From: Methanomicrobiales archaeon
Lineage (GTDB): Archaea; Halobacteriota; Methanomicrobia; Methanomicrobiales; Methanospirillaceae
Length of the DNA: 64,000 nt
Direction of reading: 5' to 3'
NCBI GenBank assembly: GCA_025358115.1
Contig: JANYKQ010000009.1
Coordinates: 18,407-82,406, forward strand
Shown here in pieces: positions 1 to 7,954 of this stretch. Positions within the stretch are counted from its first letter, which is position 1; the number at the start of each line of letters is the position of its first letter. Below the pieces are notes generated by a model. It was given only the letters and a program-made list of their open reading frames with translations, was not told the DNA's origin and ran no database searches. Both the position numbers and the translations under genes were made by a program.

Positions 1-570
1 CAAGGACGTAATGAGCTTTGAGGAGTCTCCCACATATTTTGAAATAATACTGCTTATTTTTACATTATAGAACGTTGCTTTGAGACTACCTGCCGCAGCA
101 GCAGCGAGCAGGGTTTTTCCGGTACCGGGCGGACCAAAGAGTAAGATACCCTTATCGGGTTTGATGGACTCGGGTTTGCTCAGCCCTGCAATCACCACAG
201 TCTCCATGATGAGACTCTTGACTTCCGCCAAGCCCCCGATATCCTTCCATGTCACGGTGGAGGTCTGGATCTGGGTGTCTCCAAAACTGCTGAAGTCATC
301 CTCGGACTCACTCCCCCTCTCTCCCCGTTCAACCACCGTTTTCCGGGGAGCGGTTCCGGCAGTCTGATCGGCTTCATCCCACCGTTTCGCCTTGTCAATA
401 TGCGCCTTCATCTGGTCCGGAACTTTCTGAGCCAGCTGCCGTTCCACATTGGCACAAATCTTTGCATACTTCTTGACATTCTCAAGATCATTCTTCGCTA
501 ATGCAGCTTTGTACTTCCCCTCGGCTTCCTTCAGCTGCGAATACAGAACTCCGGATAAATCGATGTTCAT
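1..570 (-). CDS. Vps4/CdvC-like AAA+ ATPase, N-terminal part (C-terminus outside window)
   Basis: I translated this from the minus strand; it starts at the ATG whose complement is at 568-570 and runs off the left edge, so about 190 residues are visible. Residues 1-70 are a charged helical region (KEAEGKYKAALAKNDLENV, then KKYAKICANVERQL) that looks like a three-helix MIT domain. A linker of about 35 residues follows, then an AAA+ core: TWKDIGGL near 108, Walker A GPPGTGKT near 147, and a pore-loop-like KYVGDSSKL near 180. The TWxDIxGL entry and the KYVGDSSKL pore segment resemble Vps4/CdvC rather than CDC48 or proteasomal ATPases. Family knowledge: Vps4 uses ATP to disassemble ESCRT-III filaments, with MIT binding ESCRT-III tails. 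The two genes just upstream encode ESCRT-III-like proteins, which supports that reading. Walker B, sensor and C-terminal helices are not visible, so the subfamily call is provisional. Confidence 0.8.
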   Translation of the reverse strand, partial: MNIDLSGVLYSQLKEAEGKYKAALAKNDLENVKKYAKICANVERQLAQKVPDQMKAHIDKAKRWDEADQTAGTAPRKTVVERGERGSESEDDFSSFGDTQIQTSTVTWKDIGGLAEVKSLIMETVVIAGLSKPESIKPDKGILLFGPPGTGKTLLAAAAAGSLKATFYNVKISSIISKYVGDSSKLITSL

Positions 571-604
571 TGACTCCTCCTCACCATGCTCCGCTTGCCT
601 ACTA

Positions 605-617
605 TCTAAAATATACG
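605..617 (-). promoter_or_regulatory. Candidate TATA box for the AAA+ ATPase gene
   Basis: Read on the minus strand, the 112-base gap between the preceding gene and the ATPase holds GTATATTTTAG about 35-45 bases before the ATPase start. That is where an archaeal TATA box with a short leader would lie. It suggests the ATPase can be transcribed apart from the two upstream genes. Confidence 0.35.
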
Positions 618-682
618 GCAATTGATTATTACAATATCGCTTTTTAGTTCCCGATCTCCGTACGGGTTAAAAAAATGAAAAA

Positions 683-1261
683 TTATTCGAGTTCTTTTTT
701 CTGGGATTTGACCGTATCAGGAGATGCGTGGGCCGCACCCTCTTTGCCTGCCCGTATGGTATCGAGAATATCCCCGAGATCGTCTTCTGCTTCCACCCCG
801 ACTTCCATGGTGCCGGAGGTCATATCGATGATCGCATTGATCTGTGCATCATCATCCATGGTATCGAGCTTCTTCCCGATGAGGTAACTCTCCATCTTTT
901 CGGGATTGATCTTTTTGAGCTTCCTGACTACATCTGCCGGGAGATCTTTTTCACGTTCCTTTAAGATGAGAATATTTGAAACGGCCTGCAGATCTTTATC
1001 AATCTGGGCTAATGAAGAGAGTTTCATCTCCTTTTTCTGGAGATATGTCTTGATCTGCCGGGCATAGCTTACTTCTTCGGACTTCGAGGAGGATTCTTTT
1101 GCCAGATCGTATGTGCGCTGGACTTCCTGATCTATCCGCCGGACCTCTGCATGGATCGTTTCGATCTTCTTGTTGAGCTGGATCTCGGTAACCTTGAGCT
1201 CGTCGACACTGAACGTATCGATGGGATTTCCTCCCCCGAAAAGAGAGGATAAAAATCCCAT
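683..1261 (-). CDS. ESCRT-III/Snf7-like helical protein B
   Basis: 192 aa, soluble, no signal peptide or membrane segment. It opens with MGFLSSLFGGG, the short amphipathic start typical of Snf7/CHMP4 proteins. A long charged helical hairpin follows (about residues 18-105), containing ARQIKTYLQKKEMKLSSL and AQIDKDLQAVSNILI in the place of the ESCRT-III alpha1-alpha2 core. After a short helix comes an acidic tail (EAEDDLGDILDTIRAGKEG, 155-173) in the position of MIT-interacting tails. Known: ESCRT-III proteins polymerise on membranes and are remodelled by Vps4. It starts 3 bases after the stop of a paralogue, with GGGGAG of its ribosome site inside that gene, and precedes a Vps4-like ATPase. 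PspA/Vipp1, part of the same superfamily, is the main alternative. Confidence 0.6.
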   Translation of the reverse strand: MGFLSSLFGGGNPIDTFSVDELKVTEIQLNKKIETIHAEVRRIDQEVQRTYDLAKESSSKSEEVSYARQIKTYLQKKEMKLSSLAQIDKDLQAVSNILILKEREKDLPADVVRKLKKINPEKMESYLIGKKLDTMDDDAQINAIIDMTSGTMEVGVEAEDDLGDILDTIRAGKEGAAHASPDTVKSQKKELE

Positions 1262-1264
1262 GGA

Positions 1265-1870
1265 TTAACTCCCCTCAGTGTCCTTGTTCTCCAGTTGTTT
1301 TTCCATGGATACCAGTTTCTGGGCTGACTCTACATCGATTGCGCCGGTCTCCACGCCGCTCCAGGCATCCAGGAGCTGTTTCTCGGTGTCATCCGTGGAT
1401 TGTTCGAGGCTGAAATCGGTGAGTGACCCCTCAAAGACACTGTTGAGATTATTGAGCACGTCATCAAAGCTCTTGCCCTTGAGGTTGACACTTATCAGGT
1501 TAGTTTCAAAATTCGAAGGATCGATATTGGTAATCTTTGACCAGATGGGGCTCTGTTTGAGCTCTTTCTCATATTGCTTGATCACGACGAGGTTTGAAAT
1601 GAACATGTACTCCTTGTTCATGGTCATGAAACCCTTGAACTTCAGCTGGGCCTGCATGTCGAGTTGTTTGAGTTTCTGGGCAAGGATCTTCTTCTGGATA
1701 AGATCGGCGCCAACCCCCTGCTTGAAGGTGTCTTTTTTCTGTTTCTCAATTTTCATTATCTCTTTTCGGGCAAGCTCGACATGGTTCTGGAGCCGCATCT
1801 CCTCCTCTTTGAGCTCGCGGATATTCAACCGTTCAACAGAATTTCCTCGTAAGAAGTCAAGAATTCCCAT
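1265..1870 (-). CDS. ESCRT-III/Snf7-like helical protein A
   Basis: 201 aa, soluble, predicted nearly all helical, and a paralogue of the next gene. The amphipathic start MGILDFLRGNSVERLNI is followed by a helical hairpin over roughly 18-110 (KEEEMRLQNHVELARKEI, then KKILAQKLKQLDMQAQ). A more divergent region and an acidic C-terminal tail (STDDTEKQLLDAWSG, 157-171) follow. It is the first gene of a probable three-gene unit with paralogue B and the Vps4-like ATPase. Two different ESCRT-III-like subunits plus one ATPase match the minimal layout of the archaeal Cdv/ESCRT machinery. The hairpin alone cannot exclude another coiled-coil family; the combination of N-terminus, length, acidic tail and neighbours is what supports the call. 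Confidence 0.55.
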   Translation of the reverse strand: MGILDFLRGNSVERLNIRELKEEEMRLQNHVELARKEIMKIEKQKKDTFKQGVGADLIQKKILAQKLKQLDMQAQLKFKGFMTMNKEYMFISNLVVIKQYEKELKQSPIWSKITNIDPSNFETNLISVNLKGKSFDDVLNNLNSVFEGSLTDFSLEQSTDDTEKQLLDAWSGVETGAIDVESAQKLVSMEKQLENKDTEGS

Positions 1871-1904
1871 GTAAGTATCCTCATCTCGATATTATTGACC
1901 TGAC

Positions 1905-1916
1905 TTTAAATATTTA
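1905..1916 (-). promoter_or_regulatory. Candidate TATA box for the ESCRT-like operon
   Basis: The 99-base gap upstream of protein A contains TAAATATTTAAA on the minus strand, 35-46 bases before the ATG. This fits an archaeal promoter with a short leader and separates this unit from the kinase gene upstream. Confidence 0.4.
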
Positions 1917-1969
1917 TTCAAAGATGGATTTTTGGGGGGATTTAGGATTAAACTGATAATTCCACTCTG

Positions 1970-4900
1970 TTATCCCCGGTTCCTGAACCCAAGACTCACC
2001 CTGTGCACAATATTCTCCGCCTTCTGGATAAGTTCTTCAGGAATTTCTGTCACTCCCATATCCATTCTCATCCTGATCTGTCCGGCTAATTCCTGCGCTT
2101 CTTCCTTCACGTCGCCTTTGGAATAATGAGCGAGATCGAGGAGATACTTAAAGGCTGTTGGAATATCGCCGGTCAGCATATTGATCAGGACGAGATCCCC
2201 GCAATAGGATGCAGACCGCTGGAGATCATTGGCAGTTACGCTCAGGGTGAGGGATTCGGTATAGGTGACCCGCAGGAAGAGTGCCAGGTCTTTCTGGAGT
2301 TCAAGCACGGACTGGTACCGTTTACTATGATTTTTTTCCAGGCACTTCATGATTATCGATTCAACCGGTTGTGAGCCCGGTTCAACAGATGATGGCAGTG
2401 CCGGGTTTTTTGATGCAATCGCACCCATGACGGCAACCATCGAATCGCCGGTAAACGGCAGGTGCCCGGTCACGAGTTCATAGAAGATCACGCCAAGCTG
2501 CCAGATATCGGTGCGTTCATCCTTGTGCTCACTGCTGATCTGTTCCGGCGCTGCGTAATACGGGGTGAAGGATGCAGTGGTAGTCGATGTCGACTCGGAG
2601 ATCACGCGGGAGAGTCCCCAGTCTGATATCTTCGGCAGGCCGTTTTTTATGAGAATGTTCTGCGGTTTTAGGTCCCGGTGAATTATCCGGTTTGCATGGG
2701 TAAATTTCAGACCTTCACAGACATTGAAGAGAATCCATGCTGCTTCCTCGCTGTCGATCGGTTTTTTCCGGTCAGCAAGGGAACTGTCACAGAGTTCCAT
2801 CTCGAAATAGGGCAGCGGCATGATATTGAAATCATAGAGTTTCACGATATTGGGATGGTTGAGTTTAGTCCAGTTCTGCATCTCGGCAATGAATGATTTT
2901 CCGGTGGATGCGTCCATGGATATCGGGATCTTCACCGCCACAAACTTCCCGTCCTTCCGTTTTGCCTTAAAGACCCGGGCAAACCCGCCTTTGCCGATGA
3001 ACTCCGACTCGGTATACCGATCGGAGAGATCCGGCGGGAGTTGTTTTAAGGTGAGGGGCCGGGGAGTGAACCGGGAGACGGGACTTTGTGGCGGAGTTGC
3101 TGCGACATCTTTCTGAGGGGTAAGGGTCATCCGGTCTACGACATCGATCCAGAACTCGTGGGTTATGTCATACGTTTTTTCCTGCCCGTAACGGCAGTGG
3201 ACGGTGATCTCGAGCGGAATGTTGCCCTCCTTCTTTGGCAGGATGCCAATCTCGACAGTGGTGCTCTTCCCCGCTTCGATATCGGTGGGCTTGATCCACC
3301 GTGTCTCGAACTCGCTGGAGAACGAGAAACTCACCCCGGATGCGTGGGCATCCCCGCTGTTGGTGATCTGCACACCTACCTTGTGCCACTTGTCCGCAAC
3401 AAGACGGGTGTGATCGAGCACGAGCGTGAGAGCGGGTTGTGCGGAAGCCACAAACGCATCGAGATCCTTAATCGCATGCTCAATATCGGCAATCTTTTCT
3501 GATGCGAGCTTTTCCTGCAAGGCTTTGGGAACACGCCCGAACTTCCCGGCTTTTTCGAGAGATGAGGCTGCCCTCTCCCTGAACGCGATTATCGCTTTTC
3601 TCTGCTCCTGCCACTCACTGCAGGCATGGATGAACTCTTCGTACTTCCCGTTGTCAAACAGGGAGATAATTGCCGGTTCCGTAACTTCGGACTTCAGGAC
3701 TTCAGCTTGAGCAAACACTTCCCGGATCCGTATGATCTCTGCAACCGTTTTCTCCGATCCAATGATTGCTTCACCATAGTTTTCTTCCACAATCTGTTTA
3801 CGGATTGGATCTGTTGAGTGTGTGACAACCGCACCTTCGGTTTGCACTGTTGAGAGTACGGTGTTTGCCTGTGATAATTGCTGTTCTGCAAGGTTCCTGA
3901 GCATCTCTTTGGCGCCGGGGAAGTCACGTTCCCGGATGCTCCTGAGAATGGGTATGAGTCCCTCTTTTATCGCGGGAGAACTGGTCTCCTTCTGTACTTT
4001 TTCCACATCGTCGCGAAGGTTCTGTTCAATGATCTTCAGCCTTTCCTCCTGGACCCGCGTGATCTCCGCAATCACTCGTTCCGCATTGATAATTGCATCG
4101 CCATAGTGCTCCATTGCAACCTGTTCGCGGATGGGATCTGGAGAGAGATGGGCTGCATCTTCGGCTGGCATCGTGGAGTGTGCGGTATATGCCTGTGATA
4201 CCTGCTGTTCTGCAAGGCTCCTGAGTTTTTCTTTGGCGCCAGGGAAATCACGCTCCCGGATACTCTTCTGAACGGGTATAAGTCCCTCTTTTATCGCGGG
4301 AGAACCGGTTTCCTTCTGTACTTTTTCCACCTGTTTGCGGAGATCCTGTTCAATGATCTTCAGCCTTTCCTCCTGGACCCGCGTGATCTCCGCAATCACG
4401 TTTTCCGTATTGATGATTGCATCGCCATAGTGCTCTGCTGCAATCTGTTCGCGGATGGGATCTGAAGAGAAATGGGCAACTGCACCCCCGGTCGGGAACG
4501 TTGAGAGTGCGGCATTCGCCCGGGAAAACTGCAGTTCAGCAAGATCTCTGAGTTTTTCTCTGGCAGTGGTGAGATCGTGCTCCCGGATGCTCTTGAGAAC
4601 AGGGGTGATCTCCTCTTTTATTGCGGGAGAACGGGTCTCCCGCTGAACTTTTTCAGCTTGTTCGCGGAGGTTCTGTTCAAGGATCTTCCGGTTGTCCTCA
4701 TCCTGGCGTATTATCCCGGTCAACTGCCGGTAGTCCTTCTCTGCCGTGTCAGCCAGGGAAGGGTTCTTCAGGTTTTGTTCTAGAGAGGAAACGATGCTGG
4801 CAGTTTCCGGTTGTTCAACCAGGTCCGGATACAAGTTCTTCTTTGCTTCAAGATCCCGGGCAATTATTTCGAGACGGTTGATATCCAGTTCTGACTTCCG

Positions 4901-7762
4901 GAAGAGGGAGAGCACAGCATCGGTATTACGGGGAAACCCTCCTTCAAGTTCCGGGATCGTATACCCCTTTGCCTTCCATCCTGCAAGCACTGTCTCACAC
5001 GTAAGCAGGGCATCGAGAGGATCGTTAACCCGCTTCAGGGTTTTTTGTGCATCACTGTATCTACCGGCGGTGATCTGATTCCGTGCTTCCTCAAAGGAAC
5101 TTACAGTCAGTGATCCATACCGGGTGAGTTTCTCCGCCTTTTCGTACAGGCGGGAGAACAACTGTTCTGCATCCTGCTGCCGGGCCCGCTCCTGCTGGTC
5201 ATGCAGGATCTGCTGCTCCAGTGCTTCGATCTCCTTTTCAACAGAGGGAATATTTTTCGGATCGTGCAGGTGTGATTCAATGTCCGCGATACGCCGGGCA
5301 ACCCGGGGATCTGCGTTTTCTGCGCTGAGCGATTGTTTCAGTTCCTGTATCCGGTTCTCAAGGTGTCGGAGCCTGACAAGATCCTGTTCAAAATTCTTAA
5401 ATGCTGTAGTGATGGTGGCGGGGTTATCTGTCCTGAGCAACTCAAGAGGTGTGGTGGCATATCCTTCCTCTTTCCATTGCATGAGCCGGGTTTCGCATGA
5501 CACAAGGGAAGTGATCGCATCCTCTGCGGTGATGAGCATTGTCCGGGCTGCATCATATGCTCCCGAACGGTTCTGTTCCCGGGCTTGTGTTATGAGTGCC
5601 TGGACCGGGTTACGGAAGAACATGAGCCCGGAGGCTTCCTGTTCAACCAATGCGATCTTTGCCAGCACGGATTCCGATTCCCTGCGTTCCCAGTCATCTG
5701 GTGGCGGAGGGGTTGGCAGGGCCGGCTCTCCCGTAGGCCCTTTCATTAAGGGTACCTGAAGTACCGGTATTACCGGGATTTGATCCCCGGCTGGCTTTCT
5801 CTTCATCCGGTAGAATGCATATCCCCCGCCGGCAAGGATTACTACTCCGAGGATGACGATGACGGGCAGGACCGGATTGGCATTGCCGGTGTCCGAAGGT
5901 GATGGGGATGAGGGGGTACTCTGAACCCCCGGGGCCGGGGTGGAGGCGGTCAGGCTCGCATTGCTGCTTCCCGAAGGTGTCGGTGATGAAGCGGTACTCT
6001 GCATTCCCGGTGTTGCTGAAGTAACCAGCCGGATTACCGGTGCCGGGGCTACTCTTCCCACTGCATAAAGGTGGATATCATAACTTGCGACATAGACGAT
6101 CCCGTTTGACACGGCCGGCGATGATCGGATGTCAGCGCCAGTAGCAAACCGCCATTTCTCTGTTCCCGATACCGCATTCACGGCGTACAGGTTGCCGTCA
6201 TAACTCCCGATATAGACGATGCTGTCGGTAACCGCCGGCGATGAATACAGGTCACCTTTCGTTGCGAACTGCCACCGGTTCTTTCCTGTGACGGTATCCA
6301 CAGCATACAGCTTGTTATCATTACTGCCTATGTAGACAAGTCCGTTTGCAACCGCCGGGGATGACGATATACCGTTTTCCGTGGCAAACCGCCACTGCTC
6401 CTTCCCGGTCAGTGCATCGACAGCATACAGGTTCTTGTCCCAGCTCCCGACATAGATGACACCATTAACCACGGCCGGGGATGAATACACAATATTTCCG
6501 GTGGCAAACCGCCATTTCTCCGCTCCCGTTACCGCATCGATCGCGTAGAGATTTTTATCTTCACACCCGACATAAACGACCCCGTTTGCGACCGCCGGGG
6601 ATGACCGCACCCGTCCCGTTGTTGCAAACCGCCACTTCTCTTTTCCGGTAACGGCATCGACTGCATACAGGTCGTAATTGTCGCTCCCGATATAGACAAC
6701 CCCGTTCGCTACCGCCGGGGATGACCAGACATAATTTCCCGTAGCAAACCGCCACTTCTCCTTCCCGGTCACTGCATCGACTGCGTACAGGTAGCTGTCC
6801 GCACACCCGATGTAAACAACGCCGTCCGACACCGCCGGAGAGGATGCGGAGACCGCACCTCCCGTAGCAAACCGCCACTTCTCCTTCCCGGTCACAGCAT
6901 CGACAGCATACAGGGCGTTATCCGGACTCCCGATATAGACGACCCCGCCTGAAACCGTTGGTGATGATGATGACACTGACGTACCCGTCACGAACCGCCA
7001 CAGCTGAGTATTGGATGGCACCATCCCGCCCGCATCGTACACGCCAGTGTGCTCCGGGCTGGCGCGGAACATCGAAGCGGCAGCAGGGGTGAGAGAACTA
7101 TCCGGTATTGTCTGGCTTTGCCCTGCCAGACCCGGCTGCTGACCGGAGCCCGGCGGGGTCTCGAGCTGGAGATATTTCCATCTCGTTTTGGTATTGGTGT
7201 CGTCGCTGTATGCGCTTACCCCGAAAAAAACCTGGTCCTTTTCTGCATAGGGAATCGTCAGGTTGACTGTTCCGCAATTGGGTACCTGCCAGAGGGGCTG
7301 GCTGTACTGGTCCTCCCCCTTGTACACAAAGAACCGGACATCTCCGGATCCTTCCCTGCAGGCTTCCCCGGAAAGATGCACAAATCCACCAGAGCCGGGA
7401 ATGGTAACACGTATGACAGCATCCCGGTCATACCCGGTAATATTGACCGCAGACGGAAAAGCGTAGATTCCTTCCGGATCGAAGGGAATCTGATCAAGGT
7501 TCGGGTTAACACCCCGCGTGATCACCGGCTTGGCTTTTGGGGCAGAGGGTATGCCAAACCAGTAATTCCCGTTTTTTTTCAGGTATTCCAGATTGGTATA
7601 CCCGGCGCTGTCCCGTGACTGGAGCCAGATGCCATTTTCTCCATTCTGCGTAACGGGAAATTTATCGAAAAGAGAAAAAGTATCTGCGTGAACCGGCACA
7701 ATTATGAAAATACATAAAAAAAGGATGAAGACCGGTAGTGGCCTGAGGTTCATACTCTTCAA
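1970..7762 (-). CDS. Membrane Ser/Thr protein kinase with external PQQ propeller (sensor kinase 1)
   Basis: 1930 aa. Residues 1-27 are a signal peptide ending at VHA. Residues 30-200 form an extra beta-rich domain. Residues about 255-570 are eight WRFATG/NLYAVDAVTGKEKW blades of a PQQ/BamB-type propeller. A Ser/Thr/Pro-rich linker (575-625) and one membrane helix (about 628-650) put the propeller outside and the rest inside. The cytosolic part has long helical segments, three ~108-residue repeats (1025-1350), a CARDB-like beta domain (about 1440-1530) and a Hanks-type kinase (about 1578-1840). Kinase motifs are GKGGFARV, VAVK, HRDLKPQN near 1694, DWG instead of DFG near 1715, and APE. A helical tail unique to this family ends the protein. 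It should phosphorylate Ser/Thr in response to an external signal; the ligand is unknown. A catalytic domain at the C-terminus of a propeller protein is the reverse of the usual bacterial PknB layout. Confidence 0.88.
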   Translation of the reverse strand: MKSMNLRPLPVFILFLCIFIIVPVHADTFSLFDKFPVTQNGENGIWLQSRDSAGYTNLEYLKKNGNYWFGIPSAPKAKPVITRGVNPNLDQIPFDPEGIYAFPSAVNITGYDRDAVIRVTIPGSGGFVHLSGEACREGSGDVRFFVYKGEDQYSQPLWQVPNCGTVNLTIPYAEKDQVFFGVSAYSDDTNTKTRWKYLQLETPPGSGQQPGLAGQSQTIPDSSLTPAAASMFRASPEHTGVYDAGGMVPSNTQLWRFVTGTSVSSSSPTVSGGVVYIGSPDNALYAVDAVTGKEKWRFATGGAVSASSPAVSDGVVYIGCADSYLYAVDAVTGKEKWRFATGNYVWSSPAVANGVVYIGSDNYDLYAVDAVTGKEKWRFATTGRVRSSPAVANGVVYVGCEDKNLYAIDAVTGAEKWRFATGNIVYSSPAVVNGVIYVGSWDKNLYAVDALTGKEQWRFATENGISSSPAVANGLVYIGSNDNKLYAVDTVTGKNRWQFATKGDLYSSPAVTDSIVYIGSYDGNLYAVNAVSGTEKWRFATGADIRSSPAVSNGIVYVASYDIHLYAVGRVAPAPVIRLVTSATPGMQSTASSPTPSGSSNASLTASTPAPGVQSTPSSPSPSDTGNANPVLPVIVILGVVILAGGGYAFYRMKRKPAGDQIPVIPVLQVPLMKGPTGEPALPTPPPPDDWERRESESVLAKIALVEQEASGLMFFRNPVQALITQAREQNRSGAYDAARTMLITAEDAITSLVSCETRLMQWKEEGYATTPLELLRTDNPATITTAFKNFEQDLVRLRHLENRIQELKQSLSAENADPRVARRIADIESHLHDPKNIPSVEKEIEALEQQILHDQQERARQQDAEQLFSRLYEKAEKLTRYGSLTVSSFEEARNQITAGRYSDAQKTLKRVNDPLDALLTCETVLAGWKAKGYTIPELEGGFPRNTDAVLSLFRKSELDINRLEIIARDLEAKKNLYPDLVEQPETASIVSSLEQNLKNPSLADTAEKDYRQLTGIIRQDEDNRKILEQNLREQAEKVQRETRSPAIKEEITPVLKSIREHDLTTAREKLRDLAELQFSRANAALSTFPTGGAVAHFSSDPIREQIAAEHYGDAIINTENVIAEITRVQEERLKIIEQDLRKQVEKVQKETGSPAIKEGLIPVQKSIRERDFPGAKEKLRSLAEQQVSQAYTAHSTMPAEDAAHLSPDPIREQVAMEHYGDAIINAERVIAEITRVQEERLKIIEQNLRDDVEKVQKETSSPAIKEGLIPILRSIRERDFPGAKEMLRNLAEQQLSQANTVLSTVQTEGAVVTHSTDPIRKQIVEENYGEAIIGSEKTVAEIIRIREVFAQAEVLKSEVTEPAIISLFDNGKYEEFIHACSEWQEQRKAIIAFRERAASSLEKAGKFGRVPKALQEKLASEKIADIEHAIKDLDAFVASAQPALTLVLDHTRLVADKWHKVGVQITNSGDAHASGVSFSFSSEFETRWIKPTDIEAGKSTTVEIGILPKKEGNIPLEITVHCRYGQEKTYDITHEFWIDVVDRMTLTPQKDVAATPPQSPVSRFTPRPLTLKQLPPDLSDRYTESEFIGKGGFARVFKAKRKDGKFVAVKIPISMDASTGKSFIAEMQNWTKLNHPNIVKLYDFNIMPLPYFEMELCDSSLADRKKPIDSEEAAWILFNVCEGLKFTHANRIIHRDLKPQNILIKNGLPKISDWGLSRVISESTSTTTASFTPYYAAPEQISSEHKDERTDIWQLGVIFYELVTGHLPFTGDSMVAVMGAIASKNPALPSSVEPGSQPVESIIMKCLEKNHSKRYQSVLELQKDLALFLRVTYTESLTLSVTANDLQRSASYCGDLVLINMLTGDIPTAFKYLLDLAHYSKGDVKEEAQELAGQIRMRMDMGVTEIPEELIQKAENIVHRVSLGFRNRG
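3715..4685 (-). repeat. Three tandem ~324-327-bp repeats inside sensor kinase 1
   Basis: Copies start near 4685, 4356 and 4030. A marker such as CAATGATCTT falls at 4027 and 4351, and a variant at 4678, giving periods of 324 and 327 bases. Each copy encodes about 108 residues of helix with the landmarks EKVQxETxSPAIKE, REKLRxLAE, DPIREQ, and HYGDAII. The repeats lie in the cytosolic stalk between membrane helix and CARDB-like domain and are absent from sensor kinase 2. Confidence 0.85.
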
Positions 7763-7861
7763 TAATCCCTGATCGATTAAAATATTATACTATCTTGTTT
7801 TATTCCGGTTTTTTAATTACTTCTGTACAACCCTCAATCCTGACGGCCCCCCCGCTCTTTG

Positions 7862-7939
7862 TCATTCCATGTTCCTGAATCCAAGACTCACCTTGTGAAC
7901 GATTATTTCTGCTTTCCGGAGAAGTCCATCCTCAATTTT
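7862..7939 (-). pseudogene. Relic of a kinase C-terminal tail, in frame after the 1004-aa gene
   Basis: The 191 bases between the two sensor genes hold a minus-strand open segment reading KKIEDGLLRKAEIIVHKV, then SLGFRNME and TGA at 7862-7864. It matches the last ~25 residues of the neighbouring kinases (PEELIQKAENIVHRV, then SLGFRNRG). It is in the same frame as the 1004-aa gene and begins directly after that gene's TAA at 7955-7957. It is too short to be a gene. The simplest explanation is that the 1004-aa protein once carried the kinase domain and lost it, leaving the tail. Confidence 0.75.
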
Positions 7940-7954
7940 TTTCTTTCTTTTTTG

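Noticed and set aside
5124..5759. 211-aa plus-strand open frame
   Set aside because: Antisense shadow of sensor kinase 1; serine/arginine-rich composition and no family features.
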